Shown here piece by piece: positions 33,763-42,650 of a stretch of DNA of 64,000 nucleotides. The position numbers and the translations under genes were made by a program. The DNA lies in NCBI GenBank assembly GCA_020634885.1, contig JACKAW010000001.1, positions 744,001 through 808,000 on the forward strand. The letters run 5' to 3'. The notes below the pieces were generated by a model. That model was not told the DNA's origin and ran no database searches. It was given only the letters and a program-made list of their open reading frames with translations. How positions within the stretch are numbered: the first letter of the stretch is position 1; every line of letters begins with the position of its first letter. The DNA is from Anaerolineales bacterium (GTDB lineage: Bacteria; Chloroflexota; Anaerolineae; Anaerolineales; Villigracilaceae).

Positions 33763-34410
33763 TTAGGCTTTTGACTCTCTTTGATATAACACGTATGAGT
33801 AGAGTACGAGGATAAAAGTTGAACCAAGCAATGGGAAGAGTGTCAGCCATAGGGCAGTCATGCCACCGAAGAAACTTCCAGCGAAGGATAGAACTCCAGA
33901 AACAATGAACAACACCGAACCAAGTTGATGCGTCTTATCCCAAACCGTATCACTGGAAAGAGTCCACGGGGTGCGAATCCCAATGAAGAAATTGCGCTTG
34001 GCTTGTTTTAGTAAATAACCCATGAAGATGAACAGAATTCCCATGAATGGAAGCATGGCGCTGCTCATGCGAAATTGAAAACCCATATTCCAAGCCAGGG
34101 TAAGTCCGTGCATGTAGAGCATGAATGCTGAAATAAACAGGATGAACAGGTTGAATACTCCACGGAATTGCTCTATGTTTGCCTTGAGTGGGTCGATATT
34201 TGGGATGGTCAGGAATAGCGCGAGCATTCCCAATGTGACAAGCGGCATCATCCACACGCCCCAAACCTTTGGCATGTAACCATTTACTTGATCGTTTGCA
34301 TCCCAGTGAGAAGCCATTTGTTCCGGGAGTTGTGCCCATAAAACCATGCCCGCAACGATGGCAAGCATGATCATGAACATTACAAGGATGGATGTAGTTC
34401 GAGTTGACAT
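33763..34410 (-). CDS. sdpI: SdpI/DUF1648 family membrane protein
   Basis: 215 residues from the ATG at 34410, about six to seven TM helices. N-terminal DUF1648 segment LPEQMASHWDANDQVNGYMPK, C-terminal SdpI motif FFIGIRTPWTLSSDTVWDKTHQLG. SdpI of B. subtilis gives immunity to the SdpC toxin and sequesters a repressor. Here the operon has a GntR regulator, so a similar envelope-protection role is plausible but unproven. The upstream 17-codon extension runs through parS site 2 and is rejected. Confidence 0.88.
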   Translation of the reverse strand: MSTRTTSILVMFMIMLAIVAGMVLWAQLPEQMASHWDANDQVNGYMPKVWGVWMMPLVTLGMLALFLTIPNIDPLKANIEQFRGVFNLFILFISAFMLYMHGLTLAWNMGFQFRMSSAMLPFMGILFIFMGYLLKQAKRNFFIGIRTPWTLSSDTVWDKTHQLGSVLFIVSGVLSFAGSFFGGMTALWLTLFPLLGSTFILVLYSYVLYQRESKA

Positions 34411-34425
34411 ATTTGTTTTCCTTTT

Positions 34426-34441
34426 CGTTTCACGTGAAACG
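34426..34441. promoter_or_regulatory. parS: parS centromere-like site 2
   Basis: CGTTTCACGTGAAACG: the inner 14 bases match the ParB consensus, with symmetric changes at both outer positions. It lies exactly between the slipin stop and sdpI start. Confidence 0.7.
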
Positions 34442-35377
34442 TTAGCTTTCCTTTGATGCATTGTTCTGTGCCATTGAGATCATTCCACTGAGTCCGCCAA
34501 GGTTCATGGTGTCTACTGCGGAGGACGGTACGATGACCATGGCGCCTTTTTCTTTTAGACCTTCAAACAGCATATTCATGGCACGGAGATGAAGCGCAGT
34601 TGGATTATTGATATATGCTTGTGATGCTTCTGAGAAAGAAGCCGCGATCTGCTTTTCTGACTCGCCAAGGATCACTCGCGCCTGACGTTCGCGCTCTGCC
34701 TGCGCCTGACGTGACATGGCATCTTCCAAATCCTGCGGAATGACAATGTCGCGGATCTCAACAGATTGCACCGTGACGCCCCAGGGGGTTGTTCGTTCAT
34801 CAATAACTTGTTGCAATTCCTGATCGATAACACTACGACCCACAAGAATATCTGCCAACATTTTTTTGCCAATGATGTCACGCAATGCGGTTTGGGCTGC
34901 CCAGTCTACTGCAGCACGATAATCCTCCACTTCAAGCGCGGCTTTTTCTGCATCCCATACAACCCAGAACAGAACTGCATCCACGTCTACTGGCACTGTA
35001 TCTTGCGTTAAAGTTTTTTGTGCAGCAAAGGGCGTGACCATCACACGGTGATCGATCCATGTTGTGGCAGTATCCACAATGGGAATGAGCCAAAACAAGC
35101 CCGGTCCTTTCAGCCCACGGAACTTGCCAAGCCGAAGCACTATAACTTTTTCCCATTGCGACGCAACCTTGATCGCAAATAAAAAGTATGTGGCAATACC
35201 CAGTGTAGCAAGTACGACCGCGCCGATGGTTAAGTCTGATGCATGGATGCTTTCCAATAGCAACGCCGCTTTGATCGCTCCAATGAGAAGAATGCCAAAG
35301 ACAAAGCCTGCGATTGGTGGGATGTGTTGGTCGTCCTTCTTTGTTTGAATAAGTGATTTGAAAATATTTGAATTCAT
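34442..35377 (-). CDS. Slipin / stomatin-like SPFH protein
   Basis: 311 residues. An N-terminal hydrophobic hairpin (about 23-70) is followed by an SPFH/band-7 domain: SQWEKVIVLRLGKFRGLKGPGLFWLIPIVD, DTVPVDVDAVLFWVVWDAEKAALEVEDY, RSVIDQELQQVIDERTTPWGVTVQSVEIRDI, and a coiled-coil Ala/Glu/Gln-rich helix AMSRQAQAERERQARVILGESE. It forms membrane-linked oligomers and organises lipid domains. It follows the GntR gene by 17 bp in the same operon. Confidence 0.9.
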   Translation of the reverse strand: MNSNIFKSLIQTKKDDQHIPPIAGFVFGILLIGAIKAALLLESIHASDLTIGAVVLATLGIATYFLFAIKVASQWEKVIVLRLGKFRGLKGPGLFWLIPIVDTATTWIDHRVMVTPFAAQKTLTQDTVPVDVDAVLFWVVWDAEKAALEVEDYRAAVDWAAQTALRDIIGKKMLADILVGRSVIDQELQQVIDERTTPWGVTVQSVEIRDIVIPQDLEDAMSRQAQAERERQARVILGESEKQIAASFSEASQAYINNPTALHLRAMNMLFEGLKEKGAMVIVPSSAVDTMNLGGLSGMISMAQNNASKES

Positions 35378-35394
35378 GTCTGCGTACTCCTTGA

Positions 35395-35814
35395 TTATTC
35401 TTTCTCTCTAACTTTCGCTTCTTTGCGGACCTTTAGCCTGTCTCTCACCATTTGGCTGACTTCACGCTCCGTAAAGCCAAGCCGGTATGCTTCGCTAATA
35501 AAACGATCTGTCAACTCAATGAGCGTTTCTTCTTGTAATTTTTTTGTAACCTCTGGCGGCGGAATCTCTGTGATGTATGTGCCGCGCCCTTGCTGTGTGG
35601 ATATGATGCGGGCTTCATCCAACATGCGATACGCTCTTGCCACTGTGTTGAAGTTGACTCTCAATTCTTGAGCCAGCGCCCGAACCGTTGGAAGCTGATC
35701 GCCAGGTTTTAATATCTCATTGGCGAGCTGACTTTGTATTTGTGTAACGATCTGGGTGTAGATGGGCAGCCCTGAGTGGAAGTCGAGTTGCAGGGTTAGT
35801 TTCTTTTCAGTCAT
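35395..35814 (-). CDS. GntR family transcriptional regulator (YtrA subfamily)
   Basis: 139 residues. Winged helix IYTQIVTQIQSQLANEILKPGDQLPTVRALAQELRVNFNTVARAYRMLDEARIISTQQGRGTYI, followed by a short ~55-residue C-terminal helix domain, the size typical of YtrA-type regulators that control ABC or membrane-stress operons. As the first gene of the slipin/SdpI/CPBP operon it most likely regulates it. Confidence 0.9.
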   Translation of the reverse strand: MTEKKLTLQLDFHSGLPIYTQIVTQIQSQLANEILKPGDQLPTVRALAQELRVNFNTVARAYRMLDEARIISTQQGRGTYITEIPPPEVTKKLQEETLIELTDRFISEAYRLGFTEREVSQMVRDRLKVRKEAKVREKE

Positions 35815-36030
35815 ACGCGCTCCTAATATTGTACTAATTGTATCATTGTGTGAATTGTAGCACTTAAGCCGGTTTTGTCAATATCTTTTGGCTTGGGCGT
35901 GGATCAAGCCTGAAGCGCAGACACATTTTCAATGTCTGGTTTGAGGCTGATTCTGACCACCTACCTTCTTATGATTCGCTGATATTCCGCATGGTAGAAT
36001 TCCAGCGCAATCATTTCAAGGAGTAAAAAA

Positions 36031-36918
36031 ATGGAAGCAAAAACTGGTACCTGGACTGAGAAAAAAGGTTTAGCTCAAATGTTGAAGGGCGGCGTCATCA
36101 TGGATGTGGTGAATGCCGAGCAGGCAAAGATCGCGGAAGAAGCGGGCGCATGTGCAGTGATGGCGCTCGAACGTGTGCCTGCTGATATCCGTGCAGATGG
36201 CGGCGTTGCCCGCATGAGTGACCCCGATATGATTCTGAAGATCATGGATGCGGTTTCGATCCCTGTCATGGCGAAGTGCCGCATTGGTCACTTTGTGGAA
36301 GCACAGATTCTTGAATCCATTGGTGTGGACTATATTGATGAGTCCGAAGTTCTCACTCCTGCGGATGAAGAGCATCACATTCTGAAGCACAACTTCAAAG
36401 TGCCATTTGTATGCGGATGCCGCAATATTGGCGAAGCCCTGCGCCGCATTGGCGAAGGCGCTGCCATGATGCGTACCAAAGGTGAAGCCGGTACAGGTGA
36501 CGTGGTGGAAGCCGTGCGCCACGCCCGCAGTGTAGTGGGCGCTATTCGCCAGTTGAAGACTATGAACGATGAAGAATTGATGGCGTATGCCAAGAACAAT
36601 GGTGCGCCTTATGAATTGGTTAAAGAAGTAAAAGAACTCGGGCGTCTGCCCGTGGTGAACTTTGCCGCTGGCGGCGTTGCCACCCCTGCGGATGCGGCGT
36701 TGATGATGCAGCTCGGTGTGGACGGTGTCTTTGTGGGGTCTGGTATTTTCAAATCTGGCGACCCTGCCAAACGCGCGCAAGCCATCGTTAAGTCCGTGAC
36801 GCATTATCAGGATGCTTCCATTCTTGCCGAAGTGAGCAAGAATCTTGGCGAAGCCATGGTTGGACGTAATGCTTCGCAAATGCCCGAAGGCGAAAGACTC
36901 GCCGGACGCGGTTGGTAA
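36031..36918 (+). CDS. pdxS: Pyridoxal 5'-phosphate synthase, lyase subunit
   Basis: 295 residues. With PdxT it makes pyridoxal phosphate from ribose 5-phosphate, glyceraldehyde 3-phosphate and ammonia. Signatures MLKGGVIMDVVNAEQAKIAEEAGACAVMALERVP (split here), AKCRIGHFVEAQILE with catalytic Lys, MRTKGEAGTGDVVEAVRH and FAAGGVATPADAALMMQLGVDGVFVGSGIF (phosphate site) are present. AAGGAG lies before the ATG. First of the pdxST pair. Confidence 0.97.
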   Translation: MEAKTGTWTEKKGLAQMLKGGVIMDVVNAEQAKIAEEAGACAVMALERVPADIRADGGVARMSDPDMILKIMDAVSIPVMAKCRIGHFVEAQILESIGVDYIDESEVLTPADEEHHILKHNFKVPFVCGCRNIGEALRRIGEGAAMMRTKGEAGTGDVVEAVRHARSVVGAIRQLKTMNDEELMAYAKNNGAPYELVKEVKELGRLPVVNFAAGGVATPADAALMMQLGVDGVFVGSGIFKSGDPAKRAQAIVKSVTHYQDASILAEVSKNLGEAMVGRNASQMPEGERLAGRGW

Positions 36919-36930
36919 ATTAAAGGTTGG

Positions 36931-36976
36931 CTAATTGGAGATTAGAGATTGGGCTAATACCTGATCTCTAATCTCT
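36931..36976. repeat. Stem-loop repeat between pdxS and pdxT
   Basis: A perfect 12-bp stem GAGATTAGAGAT (36938-36949) / ATCTCTAATCTC (36964-36975). Related in sequence to the AT-rich repeats at 22473, 22612 and 49785. Confidence 0.55.
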
Positions 36977-36989
36977 ATTCTCTGCTCTT

Positions 36990-37568
36990 ATGAAAATCGG
37001 TGTATTAGCTTTACAAGGTGATTTTTCAGAACACATCACCATGCTGAAAAAACTCGGCGTGGAGACTGTTGAAGTGCGTTTGCCAAAGCACCTCGCAGGC
37101 TTGAATGGACTCATCATCCCCGGCGGTGAATCGACGACGATCGGCAAGCTGGCTGTGGCATATGAATTAATGGAGCCGCTGCGAGAGTTTGGAAAAGAAC
37201 ATGCCATTTGGGGGACGTGCGCCGGAGCGATCTTTCTTTCAAAAGATATTGGGCGCGACCAGCCCCTGCTCGGTTTGATGGATATAAAAGTTCAGCGCAA
37301 TGCCTTCGGGCGTCAGGTCGATTCATTTGAGACTGATCTTGAAATTGATGAGTTGTATAAAGCCACAGGCACAGAACATCCCTATCATGCGGTCTTCATC
37401 CGCGCGCCCATCATTGAATCGGTCAGCGGCAGTACAAAAATATTAAGCGCATTAGCCGATGGACGTATTGTTGCCGCACAGCAGGGGCGTTTGCTGGCAA
37501 CATCCTTTCACCCCGAATTGACCGGCGACACGCGCTTCCACGAATACTTTATTTCTTTAGCATCCTAA
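36990..37568 (+). CDS. pdxT: Pyridoxal 5'-phosphate synthase, glutaminase subunit
   Basis: 192 residues. It hydrolyses glutamine and channels ammonia to PdxS. Class I amidotransferase features: IPGGESTTIGKLA, nucleophile Cys in IWGTCAGAIFLSKD, and His-Glu in LLATSFHPELTGD. The reading frame is intact. Separated from pdxS by a 71-bp gap that holds a stem-loop, which may tune the ratio of the two subunits. Confidence 0.96.
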   Translation: MKIGVLALQGDFSEHITMLKKLGVETVEVRLPKHLAGLNGLIIPGGESTTIGKLAVAYELMEPLREFGKEHAIWGTCAGAIFLSKDIGRDQPLLGLMDIKVQRNAFGRQVDSFETDLEIDELYKATGTEHPYHAVFIRAPIIESVSGSTKILSALADGRIVAAQQGRLLATSFHPELTGDTRFHEYFISLAS

Positions 37569-37571
37569 ACC

Positions 37572-37604
37572 GCAGGGGCAGATTCGTATATGAACTGCCC
37601 CTGC
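37572..37604 (+). other. Stem-loop after pdxT
   Basis: A perfect 10-bp stem GCAGGGGCAG / CTGCCCCTGC without a T run. It probably stabilises or partly terminates the pdxST transcript just before the GNAT gene. Confidence 0.5.
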
Positions 37605-37612
37605 ACCATAAA

Positions 37613-38530
37613 ATGACCATTCGCCCTCTCGACCTGCTCGACCTCCCCACCATTGCCCGATATCGTAATGACGTTCTTACGCTCGATAGCTCGCGCGCAT
37701 TAACGCGCGGGCACCCGCTGGGCGCAATGGGCTTGCTGGCATACATAAACCCTGCCCGTCATTTATATGCGGCGGTTCATCATGGGGATGAGCTTAACTT
37801 GCTTGGCGGAATCATCCACACCCGCGGTGAGACCTTTGCCAAACTTTTGTATCTTGCGCCTTCAGCCCGCCTCAATGACCCCAACCTTCCGGCATTGATC
37901 GAACACCTCACCGCACAGGCTGGAGAGTGGCAGGCGTTTCATGTCCTTGCCGAAGTGGATGAAACCAGCGACGTTTTTATCGCCTTGCGGCGGGCGGGAT
38001 TCTCCGTCTATGCATGGCAAAGGGTTTGGGATGTGAGTCACATTCAGAAAACCGGAGCAGGCTCAACGTCTGGGTGGAGGCGGGTGCAACCCATTCATTT
38101 ACCTGCGGTACAAAATCTGCATTATCAGATCGTGCCGCAGTTACTTCATCCTGTAGACCCTGCACCGAAACGCTCGAATGGATTTATCCACACCGATGGG
38201 CATTGCTTTGCCAGTGTGAATTACGGCGTGTATGGTGTTATGCTGACGCCGTTGATGCTGCCAGATGAAGGTGAAGTTGATGATAAGATTGCTTCACTTG
38301 TACACAGCCTGCCTGACCGCCGCGGACGTTCTGTTTACTTAACCGTGCGCTCCTACCAGGCATGGCTTGAACCCGCACTGGAAGACCTTGGCGCAAAGGC
38401 ACTGCCCCGGCAGGCGGTGATGGTGAAATACCTTGCGCGTTTGCTGAAAGATGCGCAACCCGCCCGTGCTGTTCCACCGAATGCAGGAATTCAACCCACA
38501 CACATGAGCAGATTGGATACAGATGAGTAG
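37613..38530 (+). CDS. GNAT-like acetyltransferase, probable tandem domain
   Basis: 305 residues. N-terminal half begins MTIRPLDLLDLPTIARYRND as in GNAT proteins and contains LLGGIIHTRGETFAKLLYLAP. The second half (from about 155) repeats the pattern with VQPIHLPAVQNLHYQIVP and VYLTVRSYQAWLEPALEDLGAKAL. The acetyl-CoA signature is poorly conserved, so the substrate and even activity are uncertain. The gene overlaps the next by 8 bp. Confidence 0.55.
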   Translation: MTIRPLDLLDLPTIARYRNDVLTLDSSRALTRGHPLGAMGLLAYINPARHLYAAVHHGDELNLLGGIIHTRGETFAKLLYLAPSARLNDPNLPALIEHLTAQAGEWQAFHVLAEVDETSDVFIALRRAGFSVYAWQRVWDVSHIQKTGAGSTSGWRRVQPIHLPAVQNLHYQIVPQLLHPVDPAPKRSNGFIHTDGHCFASVNYGVYGVMLTPLMLPDEGEVDDKIASLVHSLPDRRGRSVYLTVRSYQAWLEPALEDLGAKALPRQAVMVKYLARLLKDAQPARAVPPNAGIQPTHMSRLDTDE

Positions 38531-38843
38531 CTGGTCGATCTACAATCACGGGAAAACCATTGGAACCAAAGGCGCAGAAGGCGGCGTAATCCTTTCGGAC
38601 GAGTCTCATGAAAAAGGCGCACGCATCACGCTCAAACGAGGAGATGCTTTTATTTCGGTCTCTGTCAGCATTCGCGGCTGGATGGACCACACGCGTTTCT
38701 TTGCCACCGATGCCGACTCGCAACGCGAGTATCGTGCCATGCGTGCGGCAGTGGTCAACGTGTTGAACATCATCAATGCCGAGGGCGCTACCGATATAAA
38801 AATTTGGGAAGCGATCTCTGAATTTGTACGGCGGTATCCATAA
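38523..38843 (+). CDS. Conserved hypothetical protein
   Basis: 106 residues. Soluble, mixed alpha/beta: GGVILSDESHEKGARITLKRG, then ISVSVSIRGWMDHTRFFA, then a helix with EYRAMRAAVVNVLNIINAEGA. No family recognised. It overlaps the GNAT gene by 8 bp and ends one base before the HAD gene, so it belongs to that operon. Confidence 0.65.
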   Translation: MSSWSIYNHGKTIGTKGAEGGVILSDESHEKGARITLKRGDAFISVSVSIRGWMDHTRFFATDADSQREYRAMRAAVVNVLNIINAEGATDIKIWEAISEFVRRYP

Positions 38844-39500
38844 ATGTTGAAAGCGCTCATCTTCGATTTTGACGGGCTGATCCTCGACACCGAAACGCCC
38901 GAAGTTCTGGTGTGGCAATCTATTTATAAAGAACATGGATTTGAACTCCCCGTGGAAGAATGGGAAAAAACCGTGGGCGGATACGGCATCTCCAACTTTG
39001 ACCCTGCCCAAAACCTCTCGCTTCTGACTCAGGAGCGGCTTGATCCTGTTTCCCTTCGAGCCCGCTACAGGCTGGAAGCGGATGCGCTCATCCATACCAA
39101 CCCCATCCTGCCTGGCATCATGGATATGATAGCTTCGGCAAAAGCAAATGGCTTAAAGGTTGCCATTGGCTCCAGTTCTCCGCACTCCTGGGTCGATGCG
39201 CATACGAAGCGGCTGGGCATTTACGAGAACTTCGATCACATCATCTGTCAGGACGATGTAGCCCCTGGGCGAACCAAACCCCACCCCGATATTTATTTGA
39301 AAGCCCTCGAAACCTTGCAGGTGGATAAAAGCGAAGCCGTAGTTTTTGAAGATTCTCCCAATGGGGTGTTTGCCTCCAAACGAGCCGGTATTTTTGTGGT
39401 GGCAGTTCCCAACCCGCTCACGGCAAAAATGAACGTGCAGGGCGATTTGACAATAGCATCTCTGGCAGAAATAACGCTGCACGATTTATTGAATAGGTGA
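38844..39500 (+). CDS. HAD superfamily phosphatase/phosphomutase (beta-phosphoglucomutase-like)
   Basis: 218 residues. HAD motif I LIFDFDGLILDTETPE, motif II in AIGSSSPHSWV, Lys of motif III in GRTKPHPDIYLKALE, motif IV in VVFEDSPNGVFASKRAG. It has the alpha-helical cap of subfamily IA. It dephosphorylates or isomerises a sugar phosphate. The substrate is not determined by the sequence. It begins right after the stop of the preceding gene. Confidence 0.88.
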   Translation: MLKALIFDFDGLILDTETPEVLVWQSIYKEHGFELPVEEWEKTVGGYGISNFDPAQNLSLLTQERLDPVSLRARYRLEADALIHTNPILPGIMDMIASAKANGLKVAIGSSSPHSWVDAHTKRLGIYENFDHIICQDDVAPGRTKPHPDIYLKALETLQVDKSEAVVFEDSPNGVFASKRAGIFVVAVPNPLTAKMNVQGDLTIASLAEITLHDLLNR

Positions 39501-40766
39501 ATGTTGGTCAGGGGATATGTCCCTGCACAGGGTATTTCGCCTGACTTTTTTATGACTATGCAAAAACGAATTTCTCCACTCCTTTTCTTTGTATTGGGCG
39601 CCCTTGCAGGCGCTTCATATTTTTTATTCAAGCCATCCCCTGTTGAAACCGTCCCTGTCAGCCCTGCCGCCGAAATTCCAACCGCTATTTCAGCCGAACA
39701 ACCTGAAACCCTTCCCCTGGGTGATTCCGCAGTGGAGCGAAACCTCATCGCAGCCGGAGAGTATCTGGTTCGTCAGCAGCTTGCCAATGGCGAACTGGCG
39801 TACCAGGTCAACGTATTAAATGGCGAGCGTTCGTCTACGCCGTCCAATATTCGTTTGGTCAATGGGGCAAGTGCGCTTTACACCGTTTGTCGTGTTTCTG
39901 GCAAAACAGAATATTGCGAAGCTGGCGACAAGGCGCTTGCTCATTACACCCCCCACTTGCTTTCTGACCCAACTAACTTTAAGGGGACATGCCTTTATTC
40001 CAATGGCAGTTGTCCGCTGGGCGGGGCGGCGGCAATGGTAGATGCAGTGTACAAGCGTTGGCAGGCGTCGGACAGCGTATTATTGGCAGAGCACAACCTG
40101 CTCAACGATGCAGTGGAACTTGGCTACTTCATCGTTTCCATGCGCCGACCCGAGGGCGGCTTTTACCATGCCTTCGACCCGCATATTGGCGGAACGGTGA
40201 ACCCAGTTTCTTTTGACCCAAGCTTTAACGGCGAGGCTTTAACCGCGTTATTGCAGCTTTACGAAATGACTGGTAATTCATTCTGGCTTGAACAGGCGCG
40301 GGAAGTGAATGATTTTATGACTTCTCAACCTGTTACTGAAGACCAGAGCCATGCCATTGCCCTTGCCATGTTTGCCCGTTTGGATGCATTAAGTCAGGCA
40401 GATGAGGCGTATGCCAAGCAGATCGCTGACCTAGTGATTGTTGGGCAGATCCGTTCACTCAACCCGGCGAATGGCAGTATTGCCACCGCCGCCAAAGTGG
40501 AAGCATTATCTGCTTTAGCGCAGGCTTTCGCGTACTCAGAGGCGGAGCATGAATGGCTGGAAAGTGATATTCAATCTTTTATCACTTTCGTGCAGGCTCG
40601 CCAATTCCCCGCAAATGATTGCAATTTCCAATTCACCGAAGGCATGATCGAAAATTACCAAGGCGGTATCTTCAACACCTGTGAAGACCCGTCCATTCGG
40701 GTGGATGGGTCTTATCATTGGGTCAATGCGCTTACGTTGTACCTGGAATATTTAGGGATGAAATAA
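39501..40766 (+). CDS. Membrane-anchored alpha/alpha-barrel-like protein of unknown function
   Basis: 421 residues from the ATG at 39501, or 404 from an ATG at 39552 (MTMQKRISPLLFFVLGALAG), which gives a better signal anchor. After the anchor and a Pro-rich linker comes an all-alpha domain with repeated helix pairs (NGASALYTVCRVSGKTEYCEAGDKALAHY, GEALTALLQLYEMTGNSFWLEQAREVNDFM). This is the pattern of (alpha/alpha)6 toroids found in glycoside hydrolases, epimerases and terpenoid cyclases. No catalytic motif was identified. Six cysteines suggest disulfides. Confidence 0.6.
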   Translation: MLVRGYVPAQGISPDFFMTMQKRISPLLFFVLGALAGASYFLFKPSPVETVPVSPAAEIPTAISAEQPETLPLGDSAVERNLIAAGEYLVRQQLANGELAYQVNVLNGERSSTPSNIRLVNGASALYTVCRVSGKTEYCEAGDKALAHYTPHLLSDPTNFKGTCLYSNGSCPLGGAAAMVDAVYKRWQASDSVLLAEHNLLNDAVELGYFIVSMRRPEGGFYHAFDPHIGGTVNPVSFDPSFNGEALTALLQLYEMTGNSFWLEQAREVNDFMTSQPVTEDQSHAIALAMFARLDALSQADEAYAKQIADLVIVGQIRSLNPANGSIATAAKVEALSALAQAFAYSEAEHEWLESDIQSFITFVQARQFPANDCNFQFTEGMIENYQGGIFNTCEDPSIRVDGSYHWVNALTLYLEYLGMK

Positions 40767-40799
40767 AAAACTCCCGCCATTATTTGGCGGGAGTTTTTT
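40765..40799. terminator. Bidirectional terminator
   Basis: A 15-bp stem AAAAAACTCCCGCCA / TGGCGGGAGTTTTTT between the convergent barrel-protein gene and phnE. Confidence 0.88.
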
Positions 40800-40820
40800 A
40801 TTTACCGTTTTTATAAGTGC

Positions 40821-42647
40821 TTACACAACCTTTTCGCGCATCACGGAGCTGATGTAATCCATGAGTGAAACGACGATGGCGATTGCGATCATCTGCGCGG
40901 AGGCGGCGCGGTAGTTGAGCAGGTTGATATTCTGCTGAAGCAGGAAGCCGATCCCACCGCCGCCCACAAAACCGATGATGGTGGACATACGCACGTTGAT
41001 ATCCCAGCGGTACATGGTGTAGGAAATGTACGGCGGTACGATCTGCGGAACCACGGCGTAGATAATGGTCTGCAAACGGTTCGCGCCGGTGGCAGTGATC
41101 GCTTCCAGCGGTCCAGCTTGAATGCTTTCTACTTGTTCGGAGTACAACTTTGCCAAACTCACAATGGTATGCAAGCCAAGCGCCATTACACCTGCGAACG
41201 GACCAATTCCTACCGCGATCACGAATACGATCGCCATTACCAGCGCTTCCACGGAGCGCAGGGTGTTGAGAATGGTACGGGTAACGTAATAGATCACCAA
41301 ACCTGTGGGGAGTGTATCTTTGGGTTTGGTGGTGAGTGCCAGTAAAAGACCGAGCAATGCACCTATGACAATGGGTCCGGTCTGGGTGTACTCTGGTCTA
41401 CCGAGTTGATAGAGCCATTCCACCAGCCAGCCGATCAACCCGAATACGGTTGCTCCTGCGGTAGCAGACGAGACGAGGTTGATAATTTTCACCGTTCCAG
41501 AATTGAGCTTTTCAGAAATGTTCTGCCCAAGTTTGCCAAAGAAGTTCCCGGCAACGCTTCCGGCTGCCAGCGCCCCAACTACTGGAATGCTCACCTGGAA
41601 GATATCCCCAATCTGCACAAGGAAATAGCCGAGGAAGGTAAATACTCCGAGTTTTGGCGCAATGAGATTACCCGAGTTCATTAATAAGGCTGAAAATTGA
41701 TACATCCACACAAAGCCGATTAAAGTAGCTATTACGAGAACAATAAATCTTGTTGCACGTAAACCTGAGGTCGGTATGGTTGTATCCTCTTCGGGGAGCG
41801 CCCAGCGAATGACTACGCTCAAGAGGGCAGGAACTATGAGTACAAGGAGAATATTTACAAGCAGGTTGCTTGTAAATGGCGCAATGAATTGCGATACAAG
41901 CCTTACTATGAATATCCCCACCGCCATGCCAATTGGCCAGCCAAGCAGGGAGAAGGACAAGCTGGTTAATGGGCTGCGTACCGGTTTCATCAAGTTGCGA
42001 GCCGCAATAAAACTGAGTGGAACGGCAAAAAGAGTTCCAAATACGGTGGCTAAAAGCGCGAGAAAAACGGTCTCTACGATCTTTTCCCATGTATCGTATG
42101 CGGTTTTGGTTAAGTGCGGAGAGCCTACATTGGTACGAATGGTCGCACGGATGTATTGAACATCATCACTTGGACGGTCTGGAATTTCCATTTCCAAAAC
42201 AAAGTGTCCGTTGCCATCTGTTTCTGCGTTTTCACGCCCGAGTGTGACGATGTTGGTTATGTCACTTCCCGGAACAAAACGCACGGGTCCAATGGAGTAG
42301 GGTGCAAAATTGAAGCCTTCCACGGTGACGATCTCGCCAGGGTTTGCACAGGCAGGGGTGACGACAATGTATGCGCCAGATTCATCGGATGTGGGGACGG
42401 TTGCGTTTTCGGGGCAAGGGGTATAGAAGGGTTGATTGATAACCGCTTCTTCCCGTTCGTATTCAAACAGGTCGGGGTTTGCCAGGGCGCGTGTTACACG
42501 TACGAGGCTTTCCTGACGGGTTTCACTTCGAAGTTCTTCAAGATTGACCTTGGTGATCTGAAACCCATAGGCGAAAACAATGAGCCCAAATAAAACACTT
42601 AGACCAAGTTTTATCGATTTCCAGGGGGATGCTTTTTGGTTGTTCAT
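40821..42647 (-). CDS. phnE: Phosphonate-type ABC transporter permease, enlarged PhnE
   Basis: 608 residues against ~260-290 for ordinary PhnE. TM1 (about 13-30) is followed by a ~150-residue extracytoplasmic insert with an IPT/Ig-like piece (CANPGEIVTVEGFNFAPYSI). Then the permease starts (VFLALLATVFGTLFAVPLSFIAARNLM), but a second insert of about 200 residues with four to six extra TM helices comes before the conserved second half: RTILNTLRSVEALVMAIVFV, the EAA loop EAITATGANRLQTIIYAVVP, and STIIGFVGGGGIGFLL. It imports phosphonate, phosphite or a related anion with PhnD and PhnC. It starts 3 bp after phnC. Confidence 0.88.
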   Translation of the reverse strand: MNNQKASPWKSIKLGLSVLFGLIVFAYGFQITKVNLEELRSETRQESLVRVTRALANPDLFEYEREEAVINQPFYTPCPENATVPTSDESGAYIVVTPACANPGEIVTVEGFNFAPYSIGPVRFVPGSDITNIVTLGRENAETDGNGHFVLEMEIPDRPSDDVQYIRATIRTNVGSPHLTKTAYDTWEKIVETVFLALLATVFGTLFAVPLSFIAARNLMKPVRSPLTSLSFSLLGWPIGMAVGIFIVRLVSQFIAPFTSNLLVNILLVLIVPALLSVVIRWALPEEDTTIPTSGLRATRFIVLVIATLIGFVWMYQFSALLMNSGNLIAPKLGVFTFLGYFLVQIGDIFQVSIPVVGALAAGSVAGNFFGKLGQNISEKLNSGTVKIINLVSSATAGATVFGLIGWLVEWLYQLGRPEYTQTGPIVIGALLGLLLALTTKPKDTLPTGLVIYYVTRTILNTLRSVEALVMAIVFVIAVGIGPFAGVMALGLHTIVSLAKLYSEQVESIQAGPLEAITATGANRLQTIIYAVVPQIVPPYISYTMYRWDINVRMSTIIGFVGGGGIGFLLQQNINLLNYRAASAQMIAIAIVVSLMDYISSVMREKVV

Positions 42648-42650
42648 GGT

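Noticed and set aside
38184..38192. Perfect DnaA box inside the GNAT gene
   Set aside because: Isolated single copy, no supporting context.
38238..39095. 285-codon antisense ORF across the GNAT and HAD genes
   Set aside because: Overlaps three well-supported tightly spaced plus-strand genes and has no recognisable domain.
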